64,000 nucleotides of DNA from CAZPNX01 sp964518765 (GTDB lineage Bacteria; Edwardsbacteria; AC1; EtOH8): assembly GCA_964518765.1 (NCBI GenBank), contig CAZFJC010000005.1, forward strand, positions 61,156-125,155, written 5' to 3'. Both the position numbers and the translations under genes were made by a program. The notes beneath the pieces are model-generated. The model had not been told where the DNA came from, made no database searches, and saw only the letters and a list, made by a program, of their open reading frames with translations. Each line of letters begins with the position of its first letter. The first letter of the stretch is position 1. Below, one piece after another: positions 32,942-40,763 of the stretch.

Positions 32942-33370
32942 CTATATCTCCAGGACCTTGGGCCCCTGGGCGGCGTGGGGGTGCTCCGGCCCAGCGTAGA
33001 CATGCATCTTGCGGATCATCAGACGCCCCAGGTTGGTCTTGGGCAGCATCCCCTTGACCGTCATCCGCAAAGCCTGGGACGGCCGCGAGGCCAGCAGCTT
33101 GCCGTAGTCGATGGTCCTCAAGCCGCTCTGGTGTCCGCTGTGGCGATAGACCCTCTTGGACTCGGCCTTGCGTCCGGTGAGCTTAATCTCCCTGGCGTTC
33201 ACTATAACCACATGGTCCCCGCAGTCGACGTGCGGGGTGTACTGCGGCTTGCCCTTTCCCTGCAGCAGCCAGGCCACTCTGGTGGCCAGACGGCCCAGCG
33301 GCTTGCCCTTGGCGTCCACCAGGTGCCAGCGATGTTTGATGTCGCCCTTCTTGGCAACGTAGCTCCTCAT
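32942..33370 (-). CDS. rplM: 50S ribosomal protein L13
   Basis: L13 (142 aa) is an early-assembly large-subunit protein. Diagnostic segments are WHLVDAKGKPLGRLATRVAWLLQGK, VDCGDHVVIVNAREIKLTGRK, MTVKGMLPKTNLGR and HVYAGPEHPHAAQGP. The ATG at 33370 follows GGAGGGAAG. A strong promoter (33442-33471) and a terminator-like hairpin (33391-33418) precede it, so expression may be attenuated. Confidence 0.97.
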   Translation of the reverse strand: MRSYVAKKGDIKHRWHLVDAKGKPLGRLATRVAWLLQGKGKPQYTPHVDCGDHVVIVNAREIKLTGRKAESKRVYRHSGHQSGLRTIDYGKLLASRPSQALRMTVKGMLPKTNLGRLMIRKMHVYAGPEHPHAAQGPKVLEI

Positions 33371-33390
33371 CTTCCCTCCGAAATGCGACT

Positions 33391-33418
33391 AAAAAGCCCT
33401 CAAACCTCTTGAGGGCTT
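33391..33418 (-). terminator. Terminator-like hairpin in the rplM leader
   Basis: On the minus strand AGCCCTCAA-gaggtt-TGAGGGCT is followed by TTTTTAG, a standard intrinsic terminator shape. It lies downstream of the rplM promoter and 20 bp upstream of rplM. It could therefore stop read-through from mnmA, act as an attenuator of the ribosomal operon, or both. Confidence 0.65.
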
Positions 33419-33441
33419 GTTGAAAACCCAGAAGTGACGTA

Positions 33442-33471
33442 AGTATAACCCAAAAAATAATTTCCTGTCAA
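33442..33471 (-). promoter_or_regulatory. Sigma70-type promoter for the rplM-rpsI operon
   Basis: On the minus strand: consensus -35 TTGACA (33466-33471), an 18-bp spacer, -10 TATACT (33442-33447). The -35 overlaps the last codons of mnmA. The predicted start near 33435 leaves a ~65-nt leader containing the hairpin at 33391-33418. Confidence 0.78.
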
Positions 33472-34565
33472 GAGGCTGGGAGATTTTTCTGCTGGGTCCC
33501 GATGACCCCTCCCCCCAGCACCAGGTCGCCTTGGTAGAACACGGCCGACTGGCCCGGTGTCACCGCCCTTTGGGGCGTGTCGAAGCTGACCTCGGCCCTA
33601 TTTATAGATAGCGCTATGACCGTAGCCGGGGCGGCGGTGTGGCGGTGGCGTATCCTGACCCGACAGCGGACGGGCCTCATCGGCTTGGACAGGATCCAGT
33701 TGACCCCGCCGACCAGACATCCGGCCGCCCTCAGCTTATGGTCATCGCCGACCACTATCCGGTTGCGCTTGGTGTCGATCCCCAGAACGTATAGCGGATA
33801 GCCCGCCGCGATCCCCAATCCCTCCCGCTGGCCTATGGTGTAGTTGGCGATGCCCCGGTGCCGGCCCAGTACTTTACCTTCTTCATCCACTATGTCGCCC
33901 GATTCCAATGGGAAATGACCCTTGAGGAACTCGACGTACGATCCTTTGACGAAGCATATCTCCTGGCTCTCCGGGCGGCCGGCCGCCGTCAGCCCATACG
34001 CTTTAGCCTTATCCCTAACGCGGTCCTTCGTCATGCTGCCCAGGGGGAAGATGACATGGCCGAGCTGGCGTTCGCCCAGCGGCCAAAGGAAATACGACTG
34101 GTCTTTGCCCTTATCCGCCCCCATGGCCAAAGCTGGACGACCTTTTCTGCTTACTATCTTGGCATAGTGTCCGGTGGCTAGCCCGGTACATCCCAACGTC
34201 AGGGCCTTGTCCAACAGGGCGCCGAACTTGACGTGCCGGTTGCACTCCACGCAGGGATTGGGCGTCCGGCCCTTTTGATACTCGGAGACGAAGTAGTCGA
34301 CGACCTTCTCCTGGAAAACCCGGCGGCAATCTACCACATAATGTTGGATGCCCAGCCTGTCGGCCGCCTGCCGGGCCGAATCCACCGGGTCCAGCTGGCA
34401 GCGGCTCCGGTCGCAGCCCGCCCCGGATTGGTCGAAAAGCCGCATGGTCAGACCGATCACCCGGAAGCCCTTCTCCACCAGCAGGGCCGCCGCCAGGCTG
34501 CTGTCCACCCCGCCGCTCATGGCCACAGCGACGGTATGAATATTTCTTCTTGTTCCGATGGTCAT
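33468..34565 (-). CDS. mnmA: tRNA-specific 2-thiouridylase
   Basis: MnmA adds sulfur to U34 of Lys/Glu/Gln tRNAs. The 365-residue protein has the PP-loop AVAMSGGVDSSLAA. The catalytic Cys is in TPNPCVECNRHVKFG, followed by LATGHYAKI, DQSYFLWPLG, and the second Cys in ESQEICFVKGSYVEFL. An OB-like C-terminal domain begins near GIANYTIGQREGLGIAAGYPLYV. The normal substrate tRNA-Gln is also encoded in this window. It ends the transcript that begins at iorA or further upstream. Confidence 0.96.
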   Translation of the reverse strand: MTIGTRRNIHTVAVAMSGGVDSSLAAALLVEKGFRVIGLTMRLFDQSGAGCDRSRCQLDPVDSARQAADRLGIQHYVVDCRRVFQEKVVDYFVSEYQKGRTPNPCVECNRHVKFGALLDKALTLGCTGLATGHYAKIVSRKGRPALAMGADKGKDQSYFLWPLGERQLGHVIFPLGSMTKDRVRDKAKAYGLTAAGRPESQEICFVKGSYVEFLKGHFPLESGDIVDEEGKVLGRHRGIANYTIGQREGLGIAAGYPLYVLGIDTKRNRIVVGDDHKLRAAGCLVGGVNWILSKPMRPVRCRVRIRHRHTAAPATVIALSINRAEVSFDTPQRAVTPGQSAVFYQGDLVLGGGVIGTQQKNLPAS

Positions 34566-34702
34566 GACGACTTCTGGCGATATGGGTCAGGTCCGGCGAT
34601 ATAAAATCAGCCGGATCTCAATACGGCCGCACTTGGAGTAGAGCCGGAAGCCGTTTCCTATCGAGAAGGCGGCCACTCGGCCACCGGAGGTTTCCCCGGC
34701 CG

Positions 34703-35125
34703 CTACTCCAGCGGCACCTCATAGACGAAAATATCCTCGAGCTTCCGGTGGTCATTGAAGCACAGATGCAGTTTGCGGCCAGCCATGATCCGGTCGCGAC
34801 GGTAGCGGTTGAAGTACACCAGGTGCAGGCCACCCGATCCGTCACCGAAGACGCCCGCCAGCCGCCAGCCCTCGCCTGCCTCCCGCGCCGAAAACTGGCA
34901 GGCCGAGGCCAGCGAGTCCAACACCACCGGCCTTCTGGCGAGAAGGCGCTCCACCTCGGCCGCCAGCAGGCTGTCGCCGCCACTGGGCTCAAGGTAATTG
35001 AGGGCAACCCTGGGCCGTTGGCATTTGACCTCGCCCCGAAATTGGCTCAGGAGGTCGAACCCTTTCTCCCTTCGGCAGCCGGCCAGCATCAGGCAGGCCA
35101 GAAATATCGGCCAGGTCCGTCTCAC
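34703..35125 (-). CDS. Small predicted lipoprotein
   Basis: A 140-residue protein starting with GTG at 35125, which overlaps the HIT gene stop as GTGA. The N-terminus RRTWPIFLACLMLAGC is a compact lipoprotein signal with the lipobox LAG/Cys17. The mature part has mixed charge and ends DHRKLEDIFVYEVPLE. I recognise no family. A longer open frame adds 74 Gly/Arg-rich residues that are a shadow of the HIT gene. About 137 bp without a gene separate it from mnmA; they include a GC-rich inverted repeat around CGGCCACCGG/CCCCGGCCG. Confidence 0.7.
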   Translation of the reverse strand: MRRTWPIFLACLMLAGCRREKGFDLLSQFRGEVKCQRPRVALNYLEPSGGDSLLAAEVERLLARRPVVLDSLASACQFSAREAGEGWRLAGVFGDGSGGLHLVYFNRYRRDRIMAGRKLHLCFNDHRKLEDIFVYEVPLE

Positions 35126-35613
35126 TTTACCCCCAGCTCTTTCCTGAGCCTCCGGTAGGTCCGCCCCAGCCCCTCGGAGATGACCTTGGTCCCGGCCAGC
35201 ACCGGCATGAAGTTGGTGTCCCCGTTCCACCGCGGCACCAGATGGAGATGTATATGGTCGACGATGCCGGCCCCGGCGGTCCTCCCCAGGTTGAAGCCCA
35301 GGTTGAAGCCGTCCGGCCGCATGGTGGCGGCAATGGCCCGCTGGCATTTTCTGGCCAAGTCCATCATTTCGAGCAATTCCGAGTCTCTTAGCTTCTCGAG
35401 TTCTCCTACATGCCTATAGGGAGCGACCATCAGGTGCCCGTTGTTGTAGGGGAAGAGGTTCATGATGACGAAGGTCTCCTTCCCCCGAAGCACGATTAGG
35501 TTCTTCGCATCCTGCTTCTGCCTGGGCTTGAGGCAGAAGATGCAGCCCTTTTCCTTCTCCTGCGATTCGCCCGTTATGTAGGCCATGCGCCAAGGCGCCC
35601 AGAGACGTTTCAT
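35122..35613 (-). CDS. HIT-family nucleotide hydrolase/transferase (Ap4A-type)
   Basis: The 163-residue protein has the histidine triad HIHLHLVPRW, an N-terminal zinc-type Cys pair (CIFC), and the family start MKRLWAPWRMAYI. It also has the FPYNNGHLMVAPYRHVGELEKL segment typical of the bacterial HIT proteins related to Ap4A phosphorylase. It likely hydrolyses dinucleoside polyphosphates or AMP-linked adducts in the cytoplasm. The ATG at 35613 was chosen; 42 upstream in-frame residues are shadow sequence. It follows the EndoQ-type gene by 22 bp. Confidence 0.9.
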   Translation of the reverse strand: MKRLWAPWRMAYITGESQEKEKGCIFCLKPRQKQDAKNLIVLRGKETFVIMNLFPYNNGHLMVAPYRHVGELEKLRDSELLEMMDLARKCQRAIAATMRPDGFNLGFNLGRTAGAGIVDHIHLHLVPRWNGDTNFMPVLAGTKVISEGLGRTYRRLRKELGVK

Positions 35614-35635
35614 TCGTTCTTCCAATACAGGTTTT

Positions 35636-36880
35636 TCAGAACAGCTCCATCTGCTCCTTCTTGCCGGCCGTAGGTTTCTTCGCCTTGGGCTCGAAGAGCT
35701 CGATCCTCCCGTACTCCCCGTCGTAGCCCGGCTCCACATGCACCTGTCCCCGGCGCACCGCGGCTATCCCCTGGGCCACCTTCTCCTCGGCCACCTCCAG
35801 GATCTCGGACTCGTTGGCGTCCATCAGCACCGTGAACTCGTTGCCGAATCGGGCCACCAGTTGTCGGTATTCGTAGTTGACGGACTGGGTTCCCACCCCC
35901 ACCCCCAGAGCGGCGGCGATGATCTCCTCCAACGGCACCAGGCTGACGTAGTCGATGGCGTTCTCCGGCCGCTCCCCGGCCCTCCGGTCGGCCAGATCCT
36001 CCACCCGGTGCAGCACCCCCGGGGAAAGCTTCCTACCGCACTGGGGGCACTTGTTGCCGTGCTGGATGGCCTCCTTCGGGGTCAGCCTTTTTCCGCAGGC
36101 CCGGTGTCCGTCGTAGTGGTACTTTCCCTCCTCGGGGAAGAACTCGATGGTGGCCCTGAGCCTTCTGGGGTCCTTATCCTTCAGGGCTTCCCGGATCTCG
36201 GAATAGTCCAACTTGCAGTCGAAGATGACGGCCTCTCTCCCCAATTTTGACGGGCTGTGGGCATCTGAGCAGGAGATAAGGGAGTAGCGGTCCAGGGCGG
36301 AGAGCCGCCAGTTCATGGGCGGGTCGGACGAGAGGCCGGTCTCCAGGGCGAAGATCCGGTCGGTGTACTCCTCGTAGCAGTCCTCTATTTTGTCAAAGCC
36401 GGAGCTGGATCCGAAGACCGAGAAGTGGGGGGTCCAGACGTGGGCCGGTATCAGCATGCATTCCTCGGAGACGCCGAAGACGATCTCGGCCAGGCGCGAG
36501 GCGTAGATGGGCAGTATCGGCCGGCCGTCGATGGAGAGGTCCCCGAATTTCTTAAGCCGGGCCGAGACCTCGGCCGCCGCCTCCAGGGACGGGGCGGCGA
36601 TGACGTGATGCACCTTACGGCTGCGGCCGTTTTTGGTGAAGATGGTGTTGACCTCGGCCGTGGGCATGAAGTGCACCCCCTTGTAGCGGTAGAGTCCACG
36701 GCCGTTGGGCTCCAGCTTGAAGCGCAGCTCCTTGAACCACTGGGGGTGGGTGAAGTCCCCGGTGCCCAAAAGCTCCAGGCCCTTGATCCTGGCCCACTCG
36801 GTAATATGCTCCAGGTCCATCTCCGGGCTGGTGGCCCTGGAGTATTTGGAGTGGATGTGGAGGTCGGCGATGAAGCGCAT
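35636..36880 (-). CDS. EndoQ-type PHP-domain endonuclease with C-terminal clamp-binding motif
   Basis: The 414-residue protein matches the TIGR00375/EndoQ family, PHP-fold nucleases that nick DNA 5' of deaminated bases (hypoxanthine, uracil, xanthine). Metal ligands appear as DLHIHSKYS, GTGDFTHPQW, VIPAHVWTPHFSVFGSSSGFD-like sequence and SCSDAHSPSKLG. A zinc-finger segment (CGKRLTPKEA...KCPQCGRKL) follows, then a helical end. The last five residues, QMELF, match the bacterial beta-clamp consensus (QLxLF type); archaeal EndoQ is known to work with PCNA. It is near mnmA, HIT and a methyltransferase in one operon. Confidence 0.88.
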   Translation of the reverse strand: MRFIADLHIHSKYSRATSPEMDLEHITEWARIKGLELLGTGDFTHPQWFKELRFKLEPNGRGLYRYKGVHFMPTAEVNTIFTKNGRSRKVHHVIAAPSLEAAAEVSARLKKFGDLSIDGRPILPIYASRLAEIVFGVSEECMLIPAHVWTPHFSVFGSSSGFDKIEDCYEEYTDRIFALETGLSSDPPMNWRLSALDRYSLISCSDAHSPSKLGREAVIFDCKLDYSEIREALKDKDPRRLRATIEFFPEEGKYHYDGHRACGKRLTPKEAIQHGNKCPQCGRKLSPGVLHRVEDLADRRAGERPENAIDYVSLVPLEEIIAAALGVGVGTQSVNYEYRQLVARFGNEFTVLMDANESEILEVAEEKVAQGIAAVRRGQVHVEPGYDGEYGRIELFEPKAKKPTAGKKEQMELF

Positions 36881-36881
36881 C

Positions 36882-37634
36882 TCAGGCCTTGGCGATTATC
36901 ATGGCTCTATCGGTTTCTGTGTCGGGTGGCTCAACGGTCCCATGTTTGAATATCCGGATTTCCCCGAACCCGGCATCGTTAAGATATGCTTCGATTTCAG
37001 TCATCTCGTACCCCCGCTCCACGTGGACCTCGCGCAGCTTCCGGTAGCCGCCGTTGCCGTCGGGGCTGAATACCGTCAGCTCCATCCGGGCGGTGCGGTC
37101 GCAGGGGCGGTAGGAGCTGCGCCAGATGGAGTGGACCTCGCCGTCCTGGCGGACCTTAGTGCCGTTGCCCCAGTTTTTCGACAGGGCGTGGATGGTGTTC
37201 ATGTCGAACAGAAACATCCCTCCGGGCTGGAGAGTCTTCCTGACGCAGGCGAAGCAATCCAGCAGCTCCTTTTCTCTGGCCAGATAGTTGACGCTGTCGA
37301 ACAGGCAGATGGCCGCGTCGACCGGTTCATCCAATTCGAACCGCCTCATGTCCCCCAGCCGCCAGTCGATCTTGGCCCTTTTCGCCTCGGCCTTGGCCCG
37401 GGCGAACGCCAGCATCTCGTCCGATATGTCAAGGCCGGTCAGGCTGAACCCGGTCTCAGCCAGGAGCAGGGCGGCCGTGCCGGTGCCGCAGGCCAGGTCC
37501 AGCACCCGGGCTGGGGGAACGATCCTATGTTTGGATAGTATGGACTCAACGTAGGCGGCCCAGGCCGGGTAGTCCACCTCCCCCATCAGGGTGTCGTAGA
37601 CGGGGGCGATCTGGGAGTAGGGAGTTGGCTCCAT
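36882..37634 (-). CDS. Class I SAM-dependent methyltransferase
   Basis: The 250-residue protein has the Rossmann motif I VLDLACGTGTAALLLAE, motif II LTGLDISDEMLAFARAKA, DAAICLFDSVNYL for motif IV, and LQPGGMFLFDMNT. An internal insert carries a jelly-roll-like strand pattern typical of the YcgJ/BsmA-like small-molecule methyltransferases. The substrate is unknown. It ends one base before the EndoQ-type start. Family A palindrome copy 2 lies between it and iorB. Confidence 0.85.
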   Translation of the reverse strand: MEPTPYSQIAPVYDTLMGEVDYPAWAAYVESILSKHRIVPPARVLDLACGTGTAALLLAETGFSLTGLDISDEMLAFARAKAEAKRAKIDWRLGDMRRFELDEPVDAAICLFDSVNYLAREKELLDCFACVRKTLQPGGMFLFDMNTIHALSKNWGNGTKVRQDGEVHSIWRSSYRPCDRTARMELTVFSPDGNGGYRKLREVHVERGYEMTEIEAYLNDAGFGEIRIFKHGTVEPPDTETDRAMIIAKA

Positions 37635-37654
37635 AGCGGAACGCCTTCTAGAGG

Positions 37655-37703
37655 CCCAATCCTAATCCCTTCCCCGCTGGGGAAGGGGAGAGAGGGGTTT
37701 GGT
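37655..37703. repeat. Palindromic intergenic repeat, family A, copy 2
   Basis: The core is CCCTTCCCCGCTGGGGAAGGGG, with flanks CCAATCCTAAT and AGAGAGGGGTTTGG, the same nested inverted-repeat plan as the other family members but more diverged. It fills the gap between iorB and the methyltransferase gene and could act as an mRNA 3'-end stabiliser or weak terminator. Confidence 0.6.
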
Positions 37704-37712
37704 CCCCAGTCT

Positions 37713-38285
37713 TTAGCATCCCCGGCCCAGCTCGAAGGCCTTCCTGTTCATCTCCACCGTCTTGGGCGGAACCCGCCTGGTGATAACCTCAAGCCACTTG
37801 TCGGTCGGAAGCTCCAGCCTTTTGGAGAGCGCCCCCAAAAGCACCATGTTGATGGTCTTGGGACTGCCCGCCTGCTCCGATAGCCTCAGACCGTCGCAGA
37901 GCACCGTGCCCGGGACCTGGGATTTGATGCGGTCGATGATGTCTTGCGGGTACTCGGCCTTGCCGGTGGCCACCGTCATCGGCATCACCTGCTGTCGGTT
38001 GATTATTACGGCGCCGTCCCTCTTCAGGAAGTCCAGGTAGCGGGCGGTCTCCATCTCCTCGAAGGAGAGGACGACGTCGGCCTCGCCCTGGCGGATCAGC
38101 GGCGAATGGACCCTGTCCCCGTAACGCACGTGGCTGACCACGCTGCCGCCCCGCTGGGCCATGCCGTGGACTTCTGATTTCTTGGCGTCGAATCCGCAGG
38201 CCATGGCCGTCTCGGCGATGATGTCCCCGGCCAAGAGCACCCCCTGACCCCCGACGCCGCAGATGACTATGTTTACGGTTTTCAC
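37713..38285 (-). CDS. iorB: Indolepyruvate ferredoxin oxidoreductase beta subunit
   Basis: IorB is the gamma-domain subunit of the enzyme that oxidises aryl pyruvates to acyl-CoA with ferredoxin reduction during amino-acid fermentation. The 190-residue protein starts at GTG 38285, which follows AAGGAG at 7 nt. It contains IVICGVGGQGVLLAGDIIAE, KKSEVHGMAQRGGSVVSHVR and the PKTINMVLLGAL segment. The longer open frame adds 43 residues of no family likeness. It is separated from iorA by an S23-like gene, although the two are usually adjacent. Confidence 0.92.
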   Translation of the reverse strand: MKTVNIVICGVGGQGVLLAGDIIAETAMACGFDAKKSEVHGMAQRGGSVVSHVRYGDRVHSPLIRQGEADVVLSFEEMETARYLDFLKRDGAVIINRQQVMPMTVATGKAEYPQDIIDRIKSQVPGTVLCDGLRLSEQAGSPKTINMVLLGALSKRLELPTDKWLEVITRRVPPKTVEMNRKAFELGRGC

Positions 38286-38304
38286 TTGTCGGCTCCTTGT
38301 TCGT

Positions 38305-38338
38305 GGCAACATATTAACGTTGGACGTTTGACGTAACG
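38305..38338. repeat. ACGTT-rich intergenic repeat, family C, copy 2
   Basis: The sequence includes TTAACGTTGGACGTTTGACGTAACGC and lies directly after the S23-like gene. It resembles 3712-3755 and 38702-38738. Confidence 0.45.
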
Positions 38339-38698
38339 CTATGACCGTTTTCTCAAGCTTTGTTGCAGCCCCTTCAGCATCACGCTGATCTCGATCGCTT
38401 CCTGTTGATTGCACCGGTATTCTTCGGATCCCAGGAAACCGATTTCTTTCGCTATATCTAATCCTGCCATTACCTCGAAAGTTGAACGCTGAGCGATGTC
38501 TAGGAACCTTATAAACTCCTTGGTCGATCTGCTTCCCGCTCCCTCCGCGATATTCAAAACGATGGAGTAGGCCGCCCGGCGCAACTGTGAGGTTAATCCC
38601 AGAACTTCGCTTTTCGGAAACTTGGCAGTCAATTCATAAATAGTCTTCGTATAAGCGACCGCCTTCTGATAAACTCGAAGGTCCCTGAACTTGTTCAT
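38339..38698 (-). CDS. Four-helix-bundle protein of the S23/IVP family
   Basis: This ~119-residue protein has the family text FRDLRVYQKAVAYTKTIYELTAKFPKSEVLGLTSQLRRAAYSIVLNIAEGAG and STKEFIRFLDIAQRS, ending in an amphipathic helix. The family was first described as an ORF inside intervening sequences of 23S rRNA genes. Free-standing copies are frequent in uncultured bacteria and have no known function; related forms occur near reverse-transcriptase diversity elements. Here it splits iorA from iorB and is flanked on both sides by ACGTT-rich repeats, as if inserted. The start is ATG 38698 or GTG 38701. Confidence 0.88.
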   Translation of the reverse strand: MNKFRDLRVYQKAVAYTKTIYELTAKFPKSEVLGLTSQLRRAAYSIVLNIAEGAGSRSTKEFIRFLDIAQRSTFEVMAGLDIAKEIGFLGSEEYRCNQQEAIEISVMLKGLQQSLRKRS

Positions 38699-38701
38699 CA
38701 C

Positions 38702-38738
38702 TCTACATTCAACGTTACTACGCCTAACGTTACTACGT
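38702..38738. repeat. ACGTT-rich intergenic repeat, family C, copy 3
   Basis: The sequence includes CATTCAACGTTACTACGCC and TAACGTTACTACGTTCACCG, repeating the unit AACGTTACTACG. It lies between the iorA stop and the S23-like start, mirroring copy 2 on the other side of the gene. Confidence 0.5.
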
Positions 38739-40493
38739 TCACCGTTTCATCGCCTTCTTGGGGCACAGCGACGCACACACCTCGCACCCGGTGCAGAAGA
38801 TGGGGTCGATGTGCGATTTCTTCCTCTTGGCGTCGAAGGAGATGGCCGGGCAGCCCAGCTTGAGGCACAGCCTGCAGCCCACGCATTCATCTTCGTCAAC
38901 GTGCAGGGGCGGCTTGAACTTCTTGTCTATCAGGATGCAGGGCGACTTGGCGATGACCACCGAGACACCGTCGTGGCTCGCCGCCGCCTTGAGCGCCGCC
39001 TCGGTAGCCTTGAGGTCAAGCGGGTCCACGGTTTTGACGTCCTTCACCCCGCACGCCCGGCAGATCTCCTCCAGCGACAGCACCGGAGCCGGTTGGCCCT
39101 GGAGTGTTTTCCCCGAGCCCGGGTTCTCCTGGTGGCCGGTCATGGCCGTGATCCGGTTGTCCAGTATCACCACCGTGCCCCGGGCGTTGTTGTAGACCAT
39201 GTCGATCAGGCCCGTTATCCCGGAGTGGAAGAAGGTAGAGTCGCCGATGACGGCCACTGTCTTTTGGGCCATCTCCGGGCCTAGGGCCTTCTCCAGGCCC
39301 ATGGCCGCGGTCACCGAGCCGCCCATGCAGATGACGGTGTCCATGGCCTCCAGCGGCTCCATCATCCCTAAAGTGTAGCAGCCGATGTCGCCGGTGGCCG
39401 TCAGCTTCAGCTTGTTGATGGCGTAGAACACTCCGCGGTGCGGACAGCCGGGACAGAGCACCGGCGGCCGGCCCGGCAGCTCCATGTTCTTATAGGTCGG
39501 CTCCGCCTGTAGGCCGAAGGCCCGGGCCACCGCCGTCGGGTCCAGCTCGCCGACGATAGGCACCCTGTCCTTCCCGGAGATCGGCCTGTCGAACTGGCAC
39601 TTGCCCTTGACGGAATAGCCCTGGGCCTTTATCTGCTCCTCCAGGAACGGGTCGTTCTCCTCGATGACATAGACCTCGTCCACCGACGAGATGAAGTTGG
39701 CAATCAGCTTGCCGGGCGGCGGGTAGGTAAGTGCTAGTTTTAAATAGGAGGCATCCGGGAAGACTTCTTTGGCGTACTGGTAGGAGATACCGCTGGTGAT
39801 GATGCCCAGCTTGGTGCTCCCCCTTTCAATCTTGTTCCCCTGAAAAGTCTCGCCGTACTCGGCCAGCTTCTTCAGCCTCTCCTCAACCTTGACGTGCAGC
39901 TTCCTGGCATGGGCCGGAATGGTTATCCTTTTTTTGATATCCTTGACGTATCCCATCGGCTTGTGCTCCCTCCTCTCACCCGGCTCCACCGCCCCCTTGG
40001 AGTGGGAGATGCGGGTGGTCAGCCTTAGCAGCACCGGGGTGTCGAACTTCTCGGAGATCTCGAAGGCCAGCCTGGCGTACTCCAGGCACTCCTGGGAGTC
40101 CGAAGGCTCCAGGCAGGGTATCTTGGCCATCTTGGCGTAGTAGCGGTTGTCCTGTTCGTTCTGAGAGGAGTGCATGCCCGGGTCGTCGGCCGACACCACC
40201 ACCAGCCCCCCGGTGGCCCCGATGTAGCCCATGGAGAACAGGGGGTCGGCGGCCACGTTCAGGCCCACGTGCTTCATGCAGGTCAGGGCCCGGGCTCCGC
40301 CGAAGCTGGCCCCGGCCGCCACCTCCAGGCCCACCTTCTCGTTGGTTGCCAGCTCGGCGTAGACCTCCTGGTACTTGGCCAGGTTCTCCAGTATCTCGGT
40401 GGAGGGCGTCCCCGGATAGGCCGAGACCACGTTGACCCCGGCCTCCCAGGCCCCCCGGGCCACCGCCTCGTTTCCGGAAAGGAGTACTTTCAT
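38739..40493 (-). CDS. iorA: Indolepyruvate ferredoxin oxidoreductase alpha subunit
   Basis: IorA (584 aa) carries the pyrimidine domain (MKVLLSGNEAVARGAWEAGV, YPGTPSTEI) and the thiamine-diphosphate domain. The latter contains CPGCPHRGVFYAINKL, TGDIGCYTLGMMEPLEAMDT and VAVIGDSTFFHSGITGLIDMVYN. Two C-terminal [4Fe-4S] motifs are CVGCRLCLKLGCP and CTGCEVCASLCP. With IorB it oxidises indolepyruvate and related 2-oxoacids from aromatic amino acids. Its own promoter lies 54 bp upstream. The enzyme is oxygen-sensitive, which supports anaerobic metabolism. Confidence 0.96.
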   Translation of the reverse strand: MKVLLSGNEAVARGAWEAGVNVVSAYPGTPSTEILENLAKYQEVYAELATNEKVGLEVAAGASFGGARALTCMKHVGLNVAADPLFSMGYIGATGGLVVVSADDPGMHSSQNEQDNRYYAKMAKIPCLEPSDSQECLEYARLAFEISEKFDTPVLLRLTTRISHSKGAVEPGERREHKPMGYVKDIKKRITIPAHARKLHVKVEERLKKLAEYGETFQGNKIERGSTKLGIITSGISYQYAKEVFPDASYLKLALTYPPPGKLIANFISSVDEVYVIEENDPFLEEQIKAQGYSVKGKCQFDRPISGKDRVPIVGELDPTAVARAFGLQAEPTYKNMELPGRPPVLCPGCPHRGVFYAINKLKLTATGDIGCYTLGMMEPLEAMDTVICMGGSVTAAMGLEKALGPEMAQKTVAVIGDSTFFHSGITGLIDMVYNNARGTVVILDNRITAMTGHQENPGSGKTLQGQPAPVLSLEEICRACGVKDVKTVDPLDLKATEAALKAAASHDGVSVVIAKSPCILIDKKFKPPLHVDEDECVGCRLCLKLGCPAISFDAKRKKSHIDPIFCTGCEVCASLCPKKAMKR

Positions 40494-40546
40494 GCGTTCT
40501 CCATTTAATATTCGCCCGATTTCTTGCCTGTCTCTCTTTGACTTTT

Positions 40547-40575
40547 ATTATAACCCATGCCTGGGCCGAAGTCAA
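40547..40575 (-). promoter_or_regulatory. Sigma70-type promoter of the iorA transcript
   Basis: On the minus strand: -35 TTGACT (40570-40575), a 17-bp spacer, consensus -10 TATAAT (40547-40552). The predicted start near 40540 gives a ~47-nt leader before iorA. It follows directly after the terminator of the upstream operon. Confidence 0.8.
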
Positions 40576-40580
40576 AGCAG

Positions 40581-40614
40581 AAAATGAAAAGCCCGGACGG
40601 CTGACGTCCGGGCT
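40581..40614 (-). terminator. Intrinsic terminator of the aminotransferase operon
   Basis: On the minus strand a 9-bp perfect stem AGCCCGGAC/GTCCGGGCT with a 7-nt loop is followed by TTTTCATTTT. It lies between the ornithine aminotransferase gene and the iorA promoter, so it cleanly separates two transcription units. Confidence 0.82.
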
Positions 40615-40634
40615 GGGCTGCTTTCGCCTGTTTC

Positions 40635-40688
40635 TGACCACCCCTCGCTCCCCTCCTTAGAAAAGGAGGGGATTAAGGGGTGGTTGGT
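40635..40688. repeat. Palindromic intergenic repeat, family A, copy 3
   Basis: A full-length member: GACCACCCCT on the left, core CCCCTCCTT-agaa-AAGGAGGGG, and AAGGGGTGGT on the right, forming a long nested inverted repeat. It lies downstream of the ornithine aminotransferase gene, about 25 bp from copy 4. Confidence 0.75.
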
Positions 40689-40710
40689 TATATGCTCTTC
40701 GAAGTTCTCG

Positions 40711-40763
40711 GCCGTCCCCCGTTCCACTCCTTGATTAAGGAGGGGATAAAAGGGGAGGTCAGT
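40711..40763. repeat. Palindromic intergenic repeat, family A, copy 4
   Basis: Core ACTCCTTGATTAAGGAGGGG with the right flank ATAAAAGGGGAGGTC. It reaches into the stop codon of the ornithine aminotransferase gene at 40759. The left side is degenerate (GTCCCCCGTTCC). Confidence 0.65.
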
